Origin: Paenibacillus tyrphae
GTDB taxonomy: Bacteria > Bacillota > Bacilli > Paenibacillales > NBRC-103111
Direction of reading: 5' to 3'
DNA length: 64,000 nt
Assembly: GCF_000722545.1 (NCBI RefSeq)
Contig: NZ_JNVM01000010.1
Location: forward strand, 310,001-374,000
Of the stretch, positions 1 through 8,600 are shown piece by piece. Each line of letters opens with the position of its first letter. Positions within the stretch are counted from its first letter, which is position 1. Made by a program: the position numbers and the translations under genes. The notes below the pieces were generated by a model, which had not been told where the DNA came from, searched no databases, and was given only the letters and a program-made list of their open reading frames with translations.

Positions 1-84
1 TTCGCAAAACTCGGAGGCTTCGGCCCCTGGACGACGAAAGCTGTCGGCATGTACGACACAGAATCACCCATGAGGCGTTTGAGA

Positions 85-240
85 ATGGAACGCGTTTGTC
101 TGCGGGCGGCCCGGCTGAAGCCAGGCGCCCGCAGACACGCTTTCATGCGTGCCGGGGCGTTTGAACGGAAGGTTGGTGTAGGAACGCGTTCGTCCTTGTG
201 CGCACGAGCTAAAGCCGTGCTGCACAAGAACACGCTTCCA
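85..240. repeat. Two tandem long hairpins upstream of mdh
   Basis: Two palindromic units lie in the otherwise gene-free stretch before mdh. Unit 1 (85-146) has an inner perfect stem GTCTGCGGGCG (98-108) with CGCCCGCAGAC (126-136). Unit 2 (181-240) has an unrelated inner stem, CTTGTGC (195-201) with GCACAAG (222-228), plus a further CACG/CGTG stem. Both share nearly the same outer arms: GGAACGCGTT on the left and ACACGCTT(T/C)CAT on the right. Each therefore folds with a conserved base and a divergent tip. Their role is not known to me. They could be an RNA element in the mdh leader or a dispersed repeat. I see no credible gene in 1-323. Confidence 0.6.
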
Positions 241-323
241 TGCGTTACAAATAATGCTAATTCCCGAAATTGAAACATAAAATTAATGTGCGATAGAGCA
301 CAAACCAATGGGAGGAATTGATT

Positions 324-1265
324 ATGGCAATCCAACGTAAAAAAATTACGGTTGTCGGCGCAGGTTTCACAGGTGCGACAACAGCGCTGATGCTGGCGCA
401 AAAAGAACTCGGCGACGTCGTATTGCTGGACATCCCTCAGCTGGAGAACCCGACCAAAGGGAAAGCACTAGATATGCTTGAAGCTTCTCCGGTGCAAGGG
501 TTCGACGCGAACATTGTCGGCACGTCCAACTATGACGAGACCAGCGGTTCCGACATCGTGATTATCACGGCAGGGATTGCCCGCAAACCGGGCATGAGCC
601 GCGACGACCTCGTGAACACGAACGCAGGCATCGTGAAATCCGTTTGCGAAAACATCAAGAGAACGAGCCCACAATCGATCGTCATCATCTTGAGCAACCC
701 GGTAGACGCCATGACGTATGTCGCTTACCAAGCGCTCGGCTTCCCGAAAAACCGCGTCATCGGCCAATCCGGCGTATTGGATACGGCCCGTTACTGCACG
801 TTCATCGCGCAAGAGCTGAACGTTTCCGTAGAAGACGTGCGCGGCTTTGTACTCGGCGGCCATGGCGACGATATGGTTCCGCTCGTTCGTTACTCCAATG
901 TTGGCGGGATTCCGATCGAGAAGCTCATTCCGGCTGACCGCATCGAAGCGATCGTGAAGCGTACGCGTACCGGCGGCGGCGAGATCGTGAACCTGCTGGG
1001 CAACGGTTCCGCTTACTACGCACCGGCTGCTTCCCTCGTGCAAATGACGGAAGCAATCTTGAAAGACAAGAAACGCGTTCTGCCTTCCATCGCTTTGCTC
1101 CAAGGCGAATACGGCTATGACAACCTGTTCATGGGCGTACCGACGCTGCTTGGCGGCGACGGCATCGAGAAAGTATTCGAGCTGGAGCTGCTTCCGGAAG
1201 AAAAAGCGGCACTCGACAAATCCGCAGAATCCGTACGTAACGTTATCAAAGTCGTTACGGGCTAA
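324..1265 (+). CDS. mdh: Malate dehydrogenase
   Basis: This is an NAD-dependent malate dehydrogenase of the LDH-like type (313 aa). It interconverts malate and oxaloacetate in the TCA cycle in the cytoplasm. The N-terminal Rossmann motif GAGFTG is at about residues 11-16. The substrate loop RKPGMSRDD carries two arginines near residues 87 and 93; an arginine in this loop is what separates malate from lactate enzymes. The catalytic histidine lies in GGHGDD near residue 180. The ATG at 324 is chosen over an in-frame TTG at 318 because GGAGG (311-315) sits 8 nt before it. A strong terminator follows, so the gene ends its own transcript. A weak TTGAAA (270-275) may belong to its promoter. Confidence 0.97.
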   Translation: MAIQRKKITVVGAGFTGATTALMLAQKELGDVVLLDIPQLENPTKGKALDMLEASPVQGFDANIVGTSNYDETSGSDIVIITAGIARKPGMSRDDLVNTNAGIVKSVCENIKRTSPQSIVIILSNPVDAMTYVAYQALGFPKNRVIGQSGVLDTARYCTFIAQELNVSVEDVRGFVLGGHGDDMVPLVRYSNVGGIPIEKLIPADRIEAIVKRTRTGGGEIVNLLGNGSAYYAPAASLVQMTEAILKDKKRVLPSIALLQGEYGYDNLFMGVPTLLGGDGIEKVFELELLPEEKAALDKSAESVRNVIKVVTG

Positions 1266-1286
1266 TCGCATATTATCTGTTCAAAG

Positions 1287-1330
1287 AAAGACCAGCTTTC
1301 GCTGAAAAGGCCGAAGCTGGTCTTTTTTTT
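1287..1330 (+). terminator. Intrinsic terminator of mdh
   Basis: The stem AAAGACCAGCTT (1287-1298) pairs with AAGCTGGTCTTT (1314-1325) and runs into an eight-T tract. Confidence 0.93.
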
Positions 1331-1446
1331 ATTTTCAGGAAAGAACATGAAACGAAATAAGAGCAGTCCCTTTTCTTTTGCGGAGCCGGTGAAAAAACTG
1401 CCGATCGAGGGATTGAAAGCCATGATAATCCATGGTACGATACAAA

Positions 1447-1466
1447 ATGACTGACGAATCAGTCAT
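1447..1466. promoter_or_regulatory. Palindromic operator candidate of the TetR/RND operon
   Basis: A perfect inverted repeat, ATGACTGA-CGAA-TCAGTCAT, lies about 50 nt before the TetR start codon. Its form (8-bp arms, 4-bp spacer) is typical of TetR-family autoregulatory operators. Binding by the adjacent regulator is inferred. Confidence 0.65.
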
Positions 1467-1514
1467 AACGTCGGGACCTGCCGTGAGGAGAGTCCTAGGG
1501 AGGAGAATTCGCCA

Positions 1515-2114
1515 TTGGCCGTAGAGAAGAGAGACAAAATCGTCGAGTCGGCGCTGAAGCTTTTTGAGCAGAAAGGGTACCACAGCACCAAAGTGTCGGA
1601 CATTGTGAAGGATGCCGGTATGGCGCAGGGCACGTTTTATCTTTATTTCAAAAGCAAGGAAGACTTGTTCCGCAGCGTGGCGGAGGAATGCTTGAAGGAA
1701 ATCGTCGTCGCGCTCGAACCGGAATCGCTGGACCCTCGTGAATTGCACAACGACAAGATGCACGACCGTTTGATTCGGCAAACGCTGACTATTTATTACC
1801 AGAACCGGACCATACTTAACATCTTGAAGCGGCATGGCGCCGCCTCACCGGAAATAGCGGACATCTCGAAGCAGTTTTACGGCAATGTTTGCGAGGTTGT
1901 CAAGGGCATGTTCAAGCACTTCAACGTTTATCCCGGGTATACGGAGGAGCAATTGGAAATGACCGCTTACGCGGAAATCGGGATGCTGGAGATGGTCGCT
2001 TACCAGTGGTTCATCGAAAGAGGATACGGTCTGGAAAAGCTTGACCCGCTTGCCGAGGTGCTCGTCGGGATCAACGTCAACTGCCTGTCGGAAACGGATG
2101 TGAGCGGAGAATGA
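1515..2114 (+). CDS. TetR/AcrR family transcriptional regulator
   Basis: This is a 199-aa TetR-type repressor. The N-terminal helix-turn-helix spans about residues 5-50 (KIVESALKLFEQKGYHSTK through AQGTFYLYFKSKEDL), followed by an all-helical ligand domain with no recognisable ligand signature. The start is TTG at 1515, with GGGAGGAG (1498-1505) 9 nt upstream; no ATG in a fitting place competes. The stop overlaps the start of the RND pump gene as ATGA, so the two are translationally coupled. The palindrome at 1447-1466 is its likely operator. It probably represses the pump and itself until a drug or lipid-like ligand binds; the ligand is unknown. Confidence 0.9.
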   Translation: MAVEKRDKIVESALKLFEQKGYHSTKVSDIVKDAGMAQGTFYLYFKSKEDLFRSVAEECLKEIVVALEPESLDPRELHNDKMHDRLIRQTLTIYYQNRTILNILKRHGAASPEIADISKQFYGNVCEVVKGMFKHFNVYPGYTEEQLEMTAYAEIGMLEMVAYQWFIERGYGLEKLDPLAEVLVGINVNCLSETDVSGE

Positions 2115-5100
2115 TCGCGAAGCTGCTGAAATACCGCAAGGTGACGCTGCTGTTTTTCGTCATGGCGGTCGTGCTCGGGGTGTTCAATATTTTCACCTTG
2201 AAGCAGCGGGAGAATCCTGAGATTGAGATCACGTACGCGTTGGTGAAAACCGTCTATCCGGGGGCTTCGCCGGAAAAAGTAGAACAGTTCGTCACCCGTC
2301 CGCTGGAAGATAAAATTAAAGAAATCAGCGGAATCAAGGTTCTCAGCTCCACTTCGGCCGCCAACATGTCGGTCATACAAGTCGAGCTGAAGTCGGATAC
2401 GGATATCCGCAGGGCGTGGGACTCGCTGCGCCAGAAGGTGCAGTCCGCACAAGGAGACTTGCCCGCAGACGCGCACCAGCCGGAAGTGAACGACGACTTA
2501 AGCAAAATTGCGGCGCAAATTTTGCATTTTGTCGTGGACACGCCGGAGGAGCTGGAATCGCTGCGGACGACGATGGACTACTGGAAAAAGCAGCTCGCAA
2601 CCGTCCCCGGCGTGAGCAACGTCGAGGTCGTCGGACTGCCCGAGCAGGAAGTAGCGATTACGCTCGATACTGACAAGCTCGATACGCTTAGGCTGCCATG
2701 GGGAATCGTGGCGCAATCGCTGAAAAGCAAGCATGACCGGGTGCCGCTCGGTACGGTGGATAAGGGCGCCAAGCAGTATTACGTCAATATGGGTGGAGAA
2801 TGGAAATCCGCCGAGGATATCGCGAACACGGAGCTTTTGGGCCTGCCCCCGGGCAGTGCGCTGAAGATCAAGGACGTCGCCGACGTCAAGCTGCGTTCTA
2901 AGAAAAAAGAAGTATCCATCTTACATAACGGAAAGCCCGCCCTTGATCTGGTTATCAATGCGGAGAAAGGAACGGATGTCCCGTCGCTGCAGAAGCGCAT
3001 CGACAAGAAGGTCGCAGAGCTGGGGCCGAAACTGCCGGCCAATGTGAGGATCGAGTCGCTGTTTACGCAAAAGGAAAGTCTCGACCATCTGTTCAACGAG
3101 CTGGGCAGAGAGCTGCTGATGGGGATTCTTTCGGTCATCGTCGTCTGCTCTCTCGGACTGACGTTCGGCACCTCGCTGATCGTAGCCTTGGCCATTCCGG
3201 TGTCCATTACGATCGGTTTTATTCCCGTCGAAACGATGGGGATCGATTTGAATCAGATTACGATCGTTGCGCTCGTCATCGTGCTCGGAATTCTAGTCGA
3301 CGACGCCATTGTTGTGAACGACAATATCCAGCGCCGCCTGCAACTGGGTGACGATCCGGCCACGGCCTCGCTGGAGGGAAGCCGCGATGTTGCCATTTCG
3401 ATCCTGACGGCGACGATTGCGACGGCTGCTGCGTTTTTGCCGCTGTTTTTCCTGCAGGGCAACATCGGGAGCTTCATTCGCCCGCTTCCTGTCGTCATTT
3501 CTTTATCGCTTGCGGCTTCCATGGCGATGTCGCTGACGATTATTCCGATTTTCCGACAATGGGTGGGCGAGCGACTGCTTCGCCGCAAAGGCTCCAAGGC
3601 CGAGCCAACCAAAGGCGCCGGAAGCGAAGGGACGGAAACTCCGGGTCTGCTCGGCAAGCTGATCGCAAGGCTGAGCGCCTTTTACGGCAAACAGATTCAC
3701 CGCTTCTTGCGGCGTCCGCTGCTGACCGGGCTCGCTGCACTGCTGCTGGGCACCTCCGCCTTCGGATTGATGCCGTTGCTTGGGGTGCAGTATTTCCCGC
3801 CTGCGGAGAAGGAAGAGATGCTCATCGACTTCAAGCTTCCGTCCGGCCGTCAGTTTGCGGAAACGGAGTTTACGATCCGCAAAGCCGCGGCATGGATGGG
3901 AGAGCAGCCGGGCGTGCGTTTCGTGTCGGCTTATGCCGGGCGGACGGCTCCGCATTTTTACTACTCGGAAGCGGATCAGACGGGCATCTCGATCGGGCAG
4001 TTGTTCGTTAAGGTCGATGTGAAGCAGCTGAATACGAAAGCCGCCGTCGTGCAATGGCGGGAGCAGTTGAAGGCCATGTTCCCCTCCGATGTGGAGATTA
4101 CTCCGCGTGAGCTGGAACAAGGACCGCCTGTCGGTGCGCCGATCGCCCTTCGCATCAGCGGCAGCGAGCTGTCGGAGCTTCGCCAGATTTCGGCGGATGT
4201 TCAATCGATGCTGAAAGAAATCCCGGGTACGATCAGCGTAAGCGACGATGTCGGAGAGGTTATGAACACCTATGAGGTGGAACCGAACCCGGCGAAGCTG
4301 AGTCTATTCGGCGTGAATGAGAAGGATCTTTCCACGACGCTCAGAATTGCAACCGAAGGGCTGGAAGTGTCGGAGATGCAGAAAGGCGAAGATCTGATCG
4401 ACGTGACTCTGTACGCCAAGCTGCGTTCCGCCGACCCGTTGGAGACGATGAAGAAAATGTACGTCTCGACGCAAAAAGGCGGCACGGTTCAGATGCGCGA
4501 GTTGGGAGATATCCGCACCAGCCAAATGATCAAGTCGATTCATCACCGCGACCAGACCCGGACGATTACCGTGCGCAGCTATACGCAGGACCGGCTGGCG
4601 GACGATATCGTGAAGGATCTGCAGGCCAAGCTGGGAAGCTACAATGTTCCTGCAGGCTATTCGATTCAGTTCGGCGGCGAAAACGAGGAGCGTAACGAAG
4701 CGTTCGCTTCGATCGGAAAGCTGTCGGCTATCGTTCTTTTGCTGATTTACATCATTATGGTCATGCAGTTTTACTCGTTGTCGATTCCGCTGCTCATTCT
4801 TTCGACCGTCTATTTGGCGGCAGGCGGCGCGATCATCGGTCTGTTTCTTTCCGGTTCGCCGATCGGCTTCATGGCGCTCATGGGGCTCGTCAGCTTGGCG
4901 GGCATCGTGGTGCGGAACGGGATCATCCTGATCGAATTTATCGAGCAGGCGCGCGAACGCGGACTGCCTCTGTACGAAGCGGTAGCGGAAGCGGGGAAAG
5001 CGCGGCTCCGACCGATTCTGCTGACGACGGCCACGGCGATCGGCGGCTTGCTGCCGATGACGATTATGGGCGGGAATCTGTGGCGCCCGATGGGAATTAC

Positions 5101-5224
5101 GATTATTTCCGGCCTGCTGTATTCGACCATGCTGACGCTGATCGTCGTGCCGTCGCTATTCGTCATTTTACAAAAGTGGCGCGACAAACGCTCGGCGAAA
5201 GCAGGTAAAGCGGTTCATTCGTAA
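2111..5224 (+). CDS. RND family efflux transporter (AcrB/SwrC-like)
   Basis: This 1037-aa resistance-nodulation-division pump has the usual family length. One transmembrane helix opens the protein (about residues 10-30). A large extracytoplasmic loop follows, then a six-helix block (about 335-480), a second loop, and a final helix block (about 855-1020). RND pumps use proton flux; the acidic pair in helix 4 is visible as VDDAIVVND near residues 396-404. It is closest in style to the Gram-positive SwrC/YerP type. There is no periplasmic adaptor gene beside it, unlike Gram-negative pumps. It overlaps the TetR gene by 4 nt. The cargo cannot be read from sequence; surfactants, fatty acids or drugs are known for relatives. 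Confidence 0.93.
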   Translation: MIAKLLKYRKVTLLFFVMAVVLGVFNIFTLKQRENPEIEITYALVKTVYPGASPEKVEQFVTRPLEDKIKEISGIKVLSSTSAANMSVIQVELKSDTDIRRAWDSLRQKVQSAQGDLPADAHQPEVNDDLSKIAAQILHFVVDTPEELESLRTTMDYWKKQLATVPGVSNVEVVGLPEQEVAITLDTDKLDTLRLPWGIVAQSLKSKHDRVPLGTVDKGAKQYYVNMGGEWKSAEDIANTELLGLPPGSALKIKDVADVKLRSKKKEVSILHNGKPALDLVINAEKGTDVPSLQKRIDKKVAELGPKLPANVRIESLFTQKESLDHLFNELGRELLMGILSVIVVCSLGLTFGTSLIVALAIPVSITIGFIPVETMGIDLNQITIVALVIVLGILVDDAIVVNDNIQRRLQLGDDPATASLEGSRDVAISILTATIATAAAFLPLFFLQGNIGSFIRPLPVVISLSLAASMAMSLTIIPIFRQWVGERLLRRKGSKAEPTKGAGSEGTETPGLLGKLIARLSAFYGKQIHRFLRRPLLTGLAALLLGTSAFGLMPLLGVQYFPPAEKEEMLIDFKLPSGRQFAETEFTIRKAAAWMGEQPGVRFVSAYAGRTAPHFYYSEADQTGISIGQLFVKVDVKQLNTKAAVVQWREQLKAMFPSDVEITPRELEQGPPVGAPIALRISGSELSELRQISADVQSMLKEIPGTISVSDDVGEVMNTYEVEPNPAKLSLFGVNEKDLSTTLRIATEGLEVSEMQKGEDLIDVTLYAKLRSADPLETMKKMYVSTQKGGTVQMRELGDIRTSQMIKSIHHRDQTRTITVRSYTQDRLADDIVKDLQAKLGSYNVPAGYSIQFGGENEERNEAFASIGKLSAIVLLLIYIIMVMQFYSLSIPLLILSTVYLAAGGAIIGLFLSGSPIGFMALMGLVSLAGIVVRNGIILIEFIEQARERGLPLYEAVAEAGKARLRPILLTTATAIGGLLPMTIMGGNLWRPMGITIISGLLYSTMLTLIVVPSLFVILQKWRDKRSAKAGKAVHS

Positions 5225-5237
5225 GCCTAGGTTGCAT

Positions 5238-5267
5238 TTGCTTAGGAAGCTCGTAGTCTTGTATACT
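5238..5267 (+). promoter_or_regulatory. SigA-type promoter candidate for the 139-aa membrane protein
   Basis: TTGCTT (5238-5243) and TATACT (5262-5267) are 18 nt apart, with the gene's ribosome binding site at 5295-5300. Confidence 0.55.
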
Positions 5268-5311
5268 AGGAGAGAGAGAAAACGAGGTTGAATAGGGAGG
5301 GTCCCGGGATT

Positions 5312-5731
5312 ATGCAGCAAGTGTTTTTGTATTTACATGTGCTCGGCGCCATTTTGATGGGCTTTTATCTCATGCTGCCGTTTTTGGCGATGCGAGTGGA
5401 GGCACTGCAATCGGGAACGGCGCAGTTCGGTTTCTTGAATGTGTTGTTTGCCGCCAACCGTGCGGGGCAGCTGGCGCTCGTGATCGCATTTTTGTCCGGA
5501 GGTTATCTGGTCAGCAAGGCGCACTATTCGGTGCTTTGGATGGTGCTGGCAGTCGTTCTGTTCCTCGCCATCGGGGCGCTGACAGGCATTCTTGGCAGCA
5601 AAATACGCAAGGCGCTGCAAGATCCGTCTGGCGGCAACATCAAGGCTCACATCGGTTCCATCAAGTCGCTTAGCGTGATCAACGGCATTATCTTCTTTCT
5701 TGTCGTTACGCTGATGAAATTCCCATTTTAG
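5312..5731 (+). CDS. Small four-helix integral membrane protein of unknown function
   Basis: This 139-aa protein is almost entirely hydrophobic. Four transmembrane segments are visible, at about residues 4-25, 45-66, 72-95 and 118-138. A short polar loop (KIRKALQDPSGGNIKAH) lies between the third and fourth. I do not recognise a named family; it resembles small predicted membrane proteins common in bacilli. The ATG at 5312 is preferred over an in-frame TTG at 5288 because GGGAGG (5295-5300) serves it with 11-nt spacing and because the protein then begins at the hydrophobic stretch. It has its own promoter and shares a bidirectional terminator with serS, so it is probably monocistronic. Confidence 0.75.
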   Translation: MQQVFLYLHVLGAILMGFYLMLPFLAMRVEALQSGTAQFGFLNVLFAANRAGQLALVIAFLSGGYLVSKAHYSVLWMVLAVVLFLAIGALTGILGSKIRKALQDPSGGNIKAHIGSIKSLSVINGIIFFLVVTLMKFPF

Positions 5732-5746
5732 TTCAGGTTAGAGTAT

Positions 5747-5779
5747 AAAAAGGCCGGGATAACAATCCCGGCCTTTTTT
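5747..5779. terminator. Bidirectional terminator between converging genes
   Basis: AAAAAGGCCGGGAT (5747-5760) pairs with ATCCCGGCCTTTTT (from 5765). There is a T tract on one side and an A tract on the other, so it can stop both the membrane protein gene and serS. Confidence 0.92.
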
Positions 5780-5787
5780 GCATATCT

Positions 5788-7086
5788 TTATTCGCTGGAA
5801 GTGACGGACAGAGGGAGCAGCCGCTCCAAGCCGTTCATGTATCGACGTAGCGCCGCTGGAATGCGGATCGAGCCGTCCTCGGCCTGATGATTTTCCAGCA
5901 GCGGGATTAATATTCTAGGCGATGCGACGGCCGTATTGTTGAGCGTATGGCAGTAGCGCAGCTTACCGCCCGAATCGCGATACCGTATGTTCGAACGGCG
6001 TGCCTGGAAGTCGAGCAGGTGGGACGACGAATGGGTTTCGCCGTAGGCTTGGCGGCTCGGCATCCAAGTTTCAATGTCGTACTGTTTATACGTTTTTTGC
6101 GACATATCTCCGGTGCAGACAGCCATGACCCGGTAGGGCAGCTCCAGAAGCTGCAAAAGCTCTTCCGCGTTGCTCGTAATGGCTTCCAGCAGCGGCTCGG
6201 AGCGGTCAATCTCGGCTTCGCACACGATAACCTGCTCCACCTTGGAAAATTGATGCACGCGGTATAAGCCATGAACATCTTTGCCTGCCGAGCCGACCTC
6301 GCTTCGAAAACACGGCGAGACGGCGGCAAGCATGAGCGGTTCGCGGACATCGACCACCTCATGGCTGTAATACGAAACAAGCGGTACTTCCGAGGTGCCG
6401 ACCAGCCACTTGTCCTCGTCCGCGATCCGGTACACCTGGTCTTGGCCGAAGGGGAAGTAGCCCGTATGGGTCAAGGCATCCGCGCGTACGAGCAGCGGAA
6501 CCTCCATAAGCGTAAAGCCCCGGGTTAGCAGCATATCCACCGCAAGCTGCTGTACGGCGCGGTGCAGCAGCGCTCCGGGGCCCCGCAGGAAATAGTTCCG
6601 GGTTCCGGCCGTCTTAACGCCGCGCGGGATGTCGATCATCCGATGAAGCTCGCCAAGGGCTACGTGGTCTTTGGGCTCGAAAGCGAACACGGGCAGCGTT
6701 CCGGTACGCCGAATTTCAATATTATCGGCATCCGAACGTCCGACAGGCGTGTCAGGAGATACGACGTTGGGGATGCGCAGCATCAGTTGATCGAACTGAC
6801 GCTGCACCTCGGCCAACTCTGGTTCCGTCTCCGCCAAGCGGCTGCCCAGCTCCTTCACGTTACGTTTCAACGGCTCAGCTTCTTTATGGCCTCCCGAACG
6901 AACGAGTGTGCCGATCTCCTCCGACAGCTTGTTTCGGGCATGGCGCAGCTTCTCGGTCTCTTGAAGCAGATTTCGCTTCTTCTCGTCCCAGGCAAGCAGC
7001 TCGGCGACGGAAACGGCGATTCCTTTTTGCTCGGCGATCGTTTGTACCCTTTCGTGATTTTGGCGAATCCAGTGAATGTCCAGCAT
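5788..7086 (-). CDS. serS: Seryl-tRNA synthetase
   Basis: This is a class II seryl-tRNA synthetase of 432 aa, the normal length. It charges tRNA-Ser, and tRNA-Sec where present, with serine. The N-terminal coiled-coil arm that grips the tRNA long variable arm spans about residues 30-100 (rich in K/E/L). The class II core follows: the motif 2 region FRSEVGSAGKDVHGLYR near residue 260, and a motif 3-like stretch near the C-terminus (SPRILIPLLENHQ). A GGAGCG ribosome binding site precedes the ATG. Expression is governed by a T-box leader immediately upstream, meaning antitermination by uncharged tRNA. Confidence 0.97.
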   Translation of the reverse strand: MLDIHWIRQNHERVQTIAEQKGIAVSVAELLAWDEKKRNLLQETEKLRHARNKLSEEIGTLVRSGGHKEAEPLKRNVKELGSRLAETEPELAEVQRQFDQLMLRIPNVVSPDTPVGRSDADNIEIRRTGTLPVFAFEPKDHVALGELHRMIDIPRGVKTAGTRNYFLRGPGALLHRAVQQLAVDMLLTRGFTLMEVPLLVRADALTHTGYFPFGQDQVYRIADEDKWLVGTSEVPLVSYYSHEVVDVREPLMLAAVSPCFRSEVGSAGKDVHGLYRVHQFSKVEQVIVCEAEIDRSEPLLEAITSNAEELLQLLELPYRVMAVCTGDMSQKTYKQYDIETWMPSRQAYGETHSSSHLLDFQARRSNIRYRDSGGKLRYCHTLNNTAVASPRILIPLLENHQAEDGSIRIPAALRRYMNGLERLLPLSVTSSE

Positions 7087-7320
7087 GTGATACCGCTCCT
7101 TTTTTTGGAAAATGACAAAAAGCGCCCTCTATCCTTTTGGGACGAGGAGCGCTTGTCTCGCGGTGCCACCCAACTTGACCGGACAGCATGGCGGTCCGAT
7201 CCGCTTTGGTTCCGCGTTAACGGGCGGGCCCGGTTCACTTGAGGGACGGTATCGGTCCCTTTAACGAGAACGCCTCCGAGTTGGATGCTCTTCATAGGCA
7301 AATGGTCGGTCATTCAATTT
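7087..7320 (-). promoter_or_regulatory. T-box leader of serS
   Basis: The minus-strand leader carries the diagnostic T-box GGGTGGCACCGCG (7159-7171). It is followed by an intrinsic terminator whose arms, AAGCGCTCCTC and GAGGGCGCT, lie at 7116-7154 with a T5 run. In the T-box family, uncharged tRNA pairs with the specifier and with the T-box bulge to favour the antiterminator. I could not place the specifier loop with certainty; serine is inferred from the gene. Stem I looks short. Confidence 0.93.
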
Positions 7321-7325
7321 GTTGT

Positions 7326-7354
7326 AGTATAGCTTATTCGGGCAAAGGATTCAA
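7326..7354 (-). promoter_or_regulatory. SigA promoter of the serS leader
   Basis: Read on the minus strand: TTGAAT (7349-7354), 17 nt, TATACT (7326-7331). Transcription would start just before the T-box leader. Confidence 0.8.
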
Positions 7355-7406
7355 GTGCAGGGCAGCGAGGCGATGGAGTCGCGGGGGGCTTCCGGCCTGT
7401 TTTGGA

Positions 7407-7435
7407 TTGACCGGTCACTGCCATTCTTGTACAAT
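7407..7435 (+). promoter_or_regulatory. Strong SigA-type promoter before the SDR leader
   Basis: TTGACC (7407-7412), a 17-nt spacer, and TACAAT (7430-7435). Transcription would start near 7442, about 250 nt before the coding region. Confidence 0.8.
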
Positions 7436-7441
7436 CAGGGT

Positions 7442-7623
7442 AGAGATGCAGGAAAGGGGAATTTTTTCCGATGGCAGGTACTTTGTAATGGTAGACGAAC
7501 CGGATAGCGCACGATCCCGATCGGTTTAACGGGAGAGGTGTGCCTGTCTGTCACCATTACAGGGACGCTATGGGAACGAGCCCGACACCCGGCAAGCGGA
7601 TACCTTATGGTATCCGCTTTTTT
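7442..7623 (+). promoter_or_regulatory. Structured leader ending in an intrinsic terminator, class not recognised
   Basis: The untranslated leader of the SDR gene contains a long helix: GTAATGGTAGAC (7485-7496) pairs with GTCT (7546-7549) and, after a 3-nt bulge, ACCATTAC (7553-7560). Inside it AACCG/CGGTT and CCCG/CGGG pairings are possible. It ends in a terminator, AAGCGGATACC (7594-7604) with GGTATCCGCTT (7609-7619) and a T6 run, placed 70 nt before the start codon. CGGATA at 7501-7506 could pair with TATCCG of the terminator's 3' arm. I compared it by eye with the T-box, M-box, SAM, TPP, FMN, lysine, glycine, purine, c-di-GMP, fluoride and ZTP consensus forms and saw no match. Confidence 0.6.
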
Positions 7624-7692
7624 AGTCAGCCGGGAATGATTGCATCTCCGGCAGTTCACACCGCCGCGTCTCCATCTACAGGAGGAGATCGT

Positions 7693-8472
7693 ATGAACGA
7701 GAAAAGACTGCAAGGCAAAATCGCCATTGTGACGGGAGTGAGCCGCCGTAGGGGCATCGGGAGCGCCATTGCCCGCGCGCTGGCGGAAGAAGGCGCCGAT
7801 CTGTTTTTTACCCATTGGCGCAAATATGACGAAGCTCAGCCTTACGGAAGCGAGTGGGAGTGGCCGAAGCAGATGACGGAGGAGCTTGTCGCGCTCGGCG
7901 TAAGGACAGGGTCAATGGAGTTGGATTTATCTGACCAAGATTCGGCGATTCGGCTGTTGGATGAAGTGCAGCACCGGCTGGGCACCCCGTTTATATTGAT
8001 CAATAACGCAACGCATTGCGAAGAAGTCGGTTTCGAGGCGCTGAACGCAGATATTCTCGATGCGCATCACGCCGTCAATGTTCGCGGCACTTGCATGCTT
8101 TCGGTGGAATTTGCCCGCAGGTTAAAAGGGGGGAGCGGCGGACGGATCATCAATCTGGTATCGGGACAAGACAAAGGTCCGATGCCGGGAAATCTGGCAT
8201 ATGTTGCGACCAAAGGGGCCATCTCGGCGTTTACCGTCTCGCTCGCGGCGGAACTGGCCCCGCACCGGATCACGGTCAATGCGGTCGATCCCGGACCGAC
8301 CGATTCGGGCTGGATGGACGAAGCGCTGAAGCGGATGCTGCTTCCCAAATTTCCGATGGAACGCATCGGACAGCCGGAAGATGCCGCAAGGTTGATCCGG
8401 TTTCTGGCCGGCGATGACGCTCAGTGGGTGACAGGACAAATCATTCACTCGGACGGCGGATTTTGGGATTGA
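7693..8472 (+). CDS. Short-chain dehydrogenase/reductase (SDR)
   Basis: This 259-aa classical SDR is a NAD(P)-dependent oxidoreductase. The cofactor motif TGVSRRRGIG is at about residues 14-23; the arginines beside the glycine-rich turn suggest NADPH preference. NNAT is near residue 97, a catalytic serine lies in NLVSGQ near 149, and the catalytic YVATK (YxxxK) is near 161-165. The substrate is not evident; it resembles FabG-like reductases. The ATG at 7693 follows GGAGGAG (7681-7687) by 5 nt. An upstream extension to 7540 would read through the leader terminator and is rejected. It sits alone behind its own promoter and an attenuator-like leader, so it is probably induced by a small-molecule or translation signal. 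Confidence 0.9.
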   Translation: MNEKRLQGKIAIVTGVSRRRGIGSAIARALAEEGADLFFTHWRKYDEAQPYGSEWEWPKQMTEELVALGVRTGSMELDLSDQDSAIRLLDEVQHRLGTPFILINNATHCEEVGFEALNADILDAHHAVNVRGTCMLSVEFARRLKGGSGGRIINLVSGQDKGPMPGNLAYVATKGAISAFTVSLAAELAPHRITVNAVDPGPTDSGWMDEALKRMLLPKFPMERIGQPEDAARLIRFLAGDDAQWVTGQIIHSDGGFWD

Positions 8473-8600
8473 GGCTTTCCCGCCAACGATCCTGAAGGTC
8501 TGAAGCCAATTCGTCATGCGACAAAGTTGATGCCGCGGCAGATGTTGGATAAACTTAGGGAGTAATGAAGCAAGCCCTGAGAGAGGAGCAATGGACGCAC

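Noticed and set aside
49..273. A 74-codon frame before mdh
   Set aside because: It runs through the two palindromic hairpins, has no ribosome site and has an arginine/alanine-rich composition.
7540..7692. An N-terminal extension of the short-chain dehydrogenase
   Set aside because: It would be translated through an intrinsic terminator and lacks a ribosome site; the ATG at 7693 has a good one and gives the normal SDR start.
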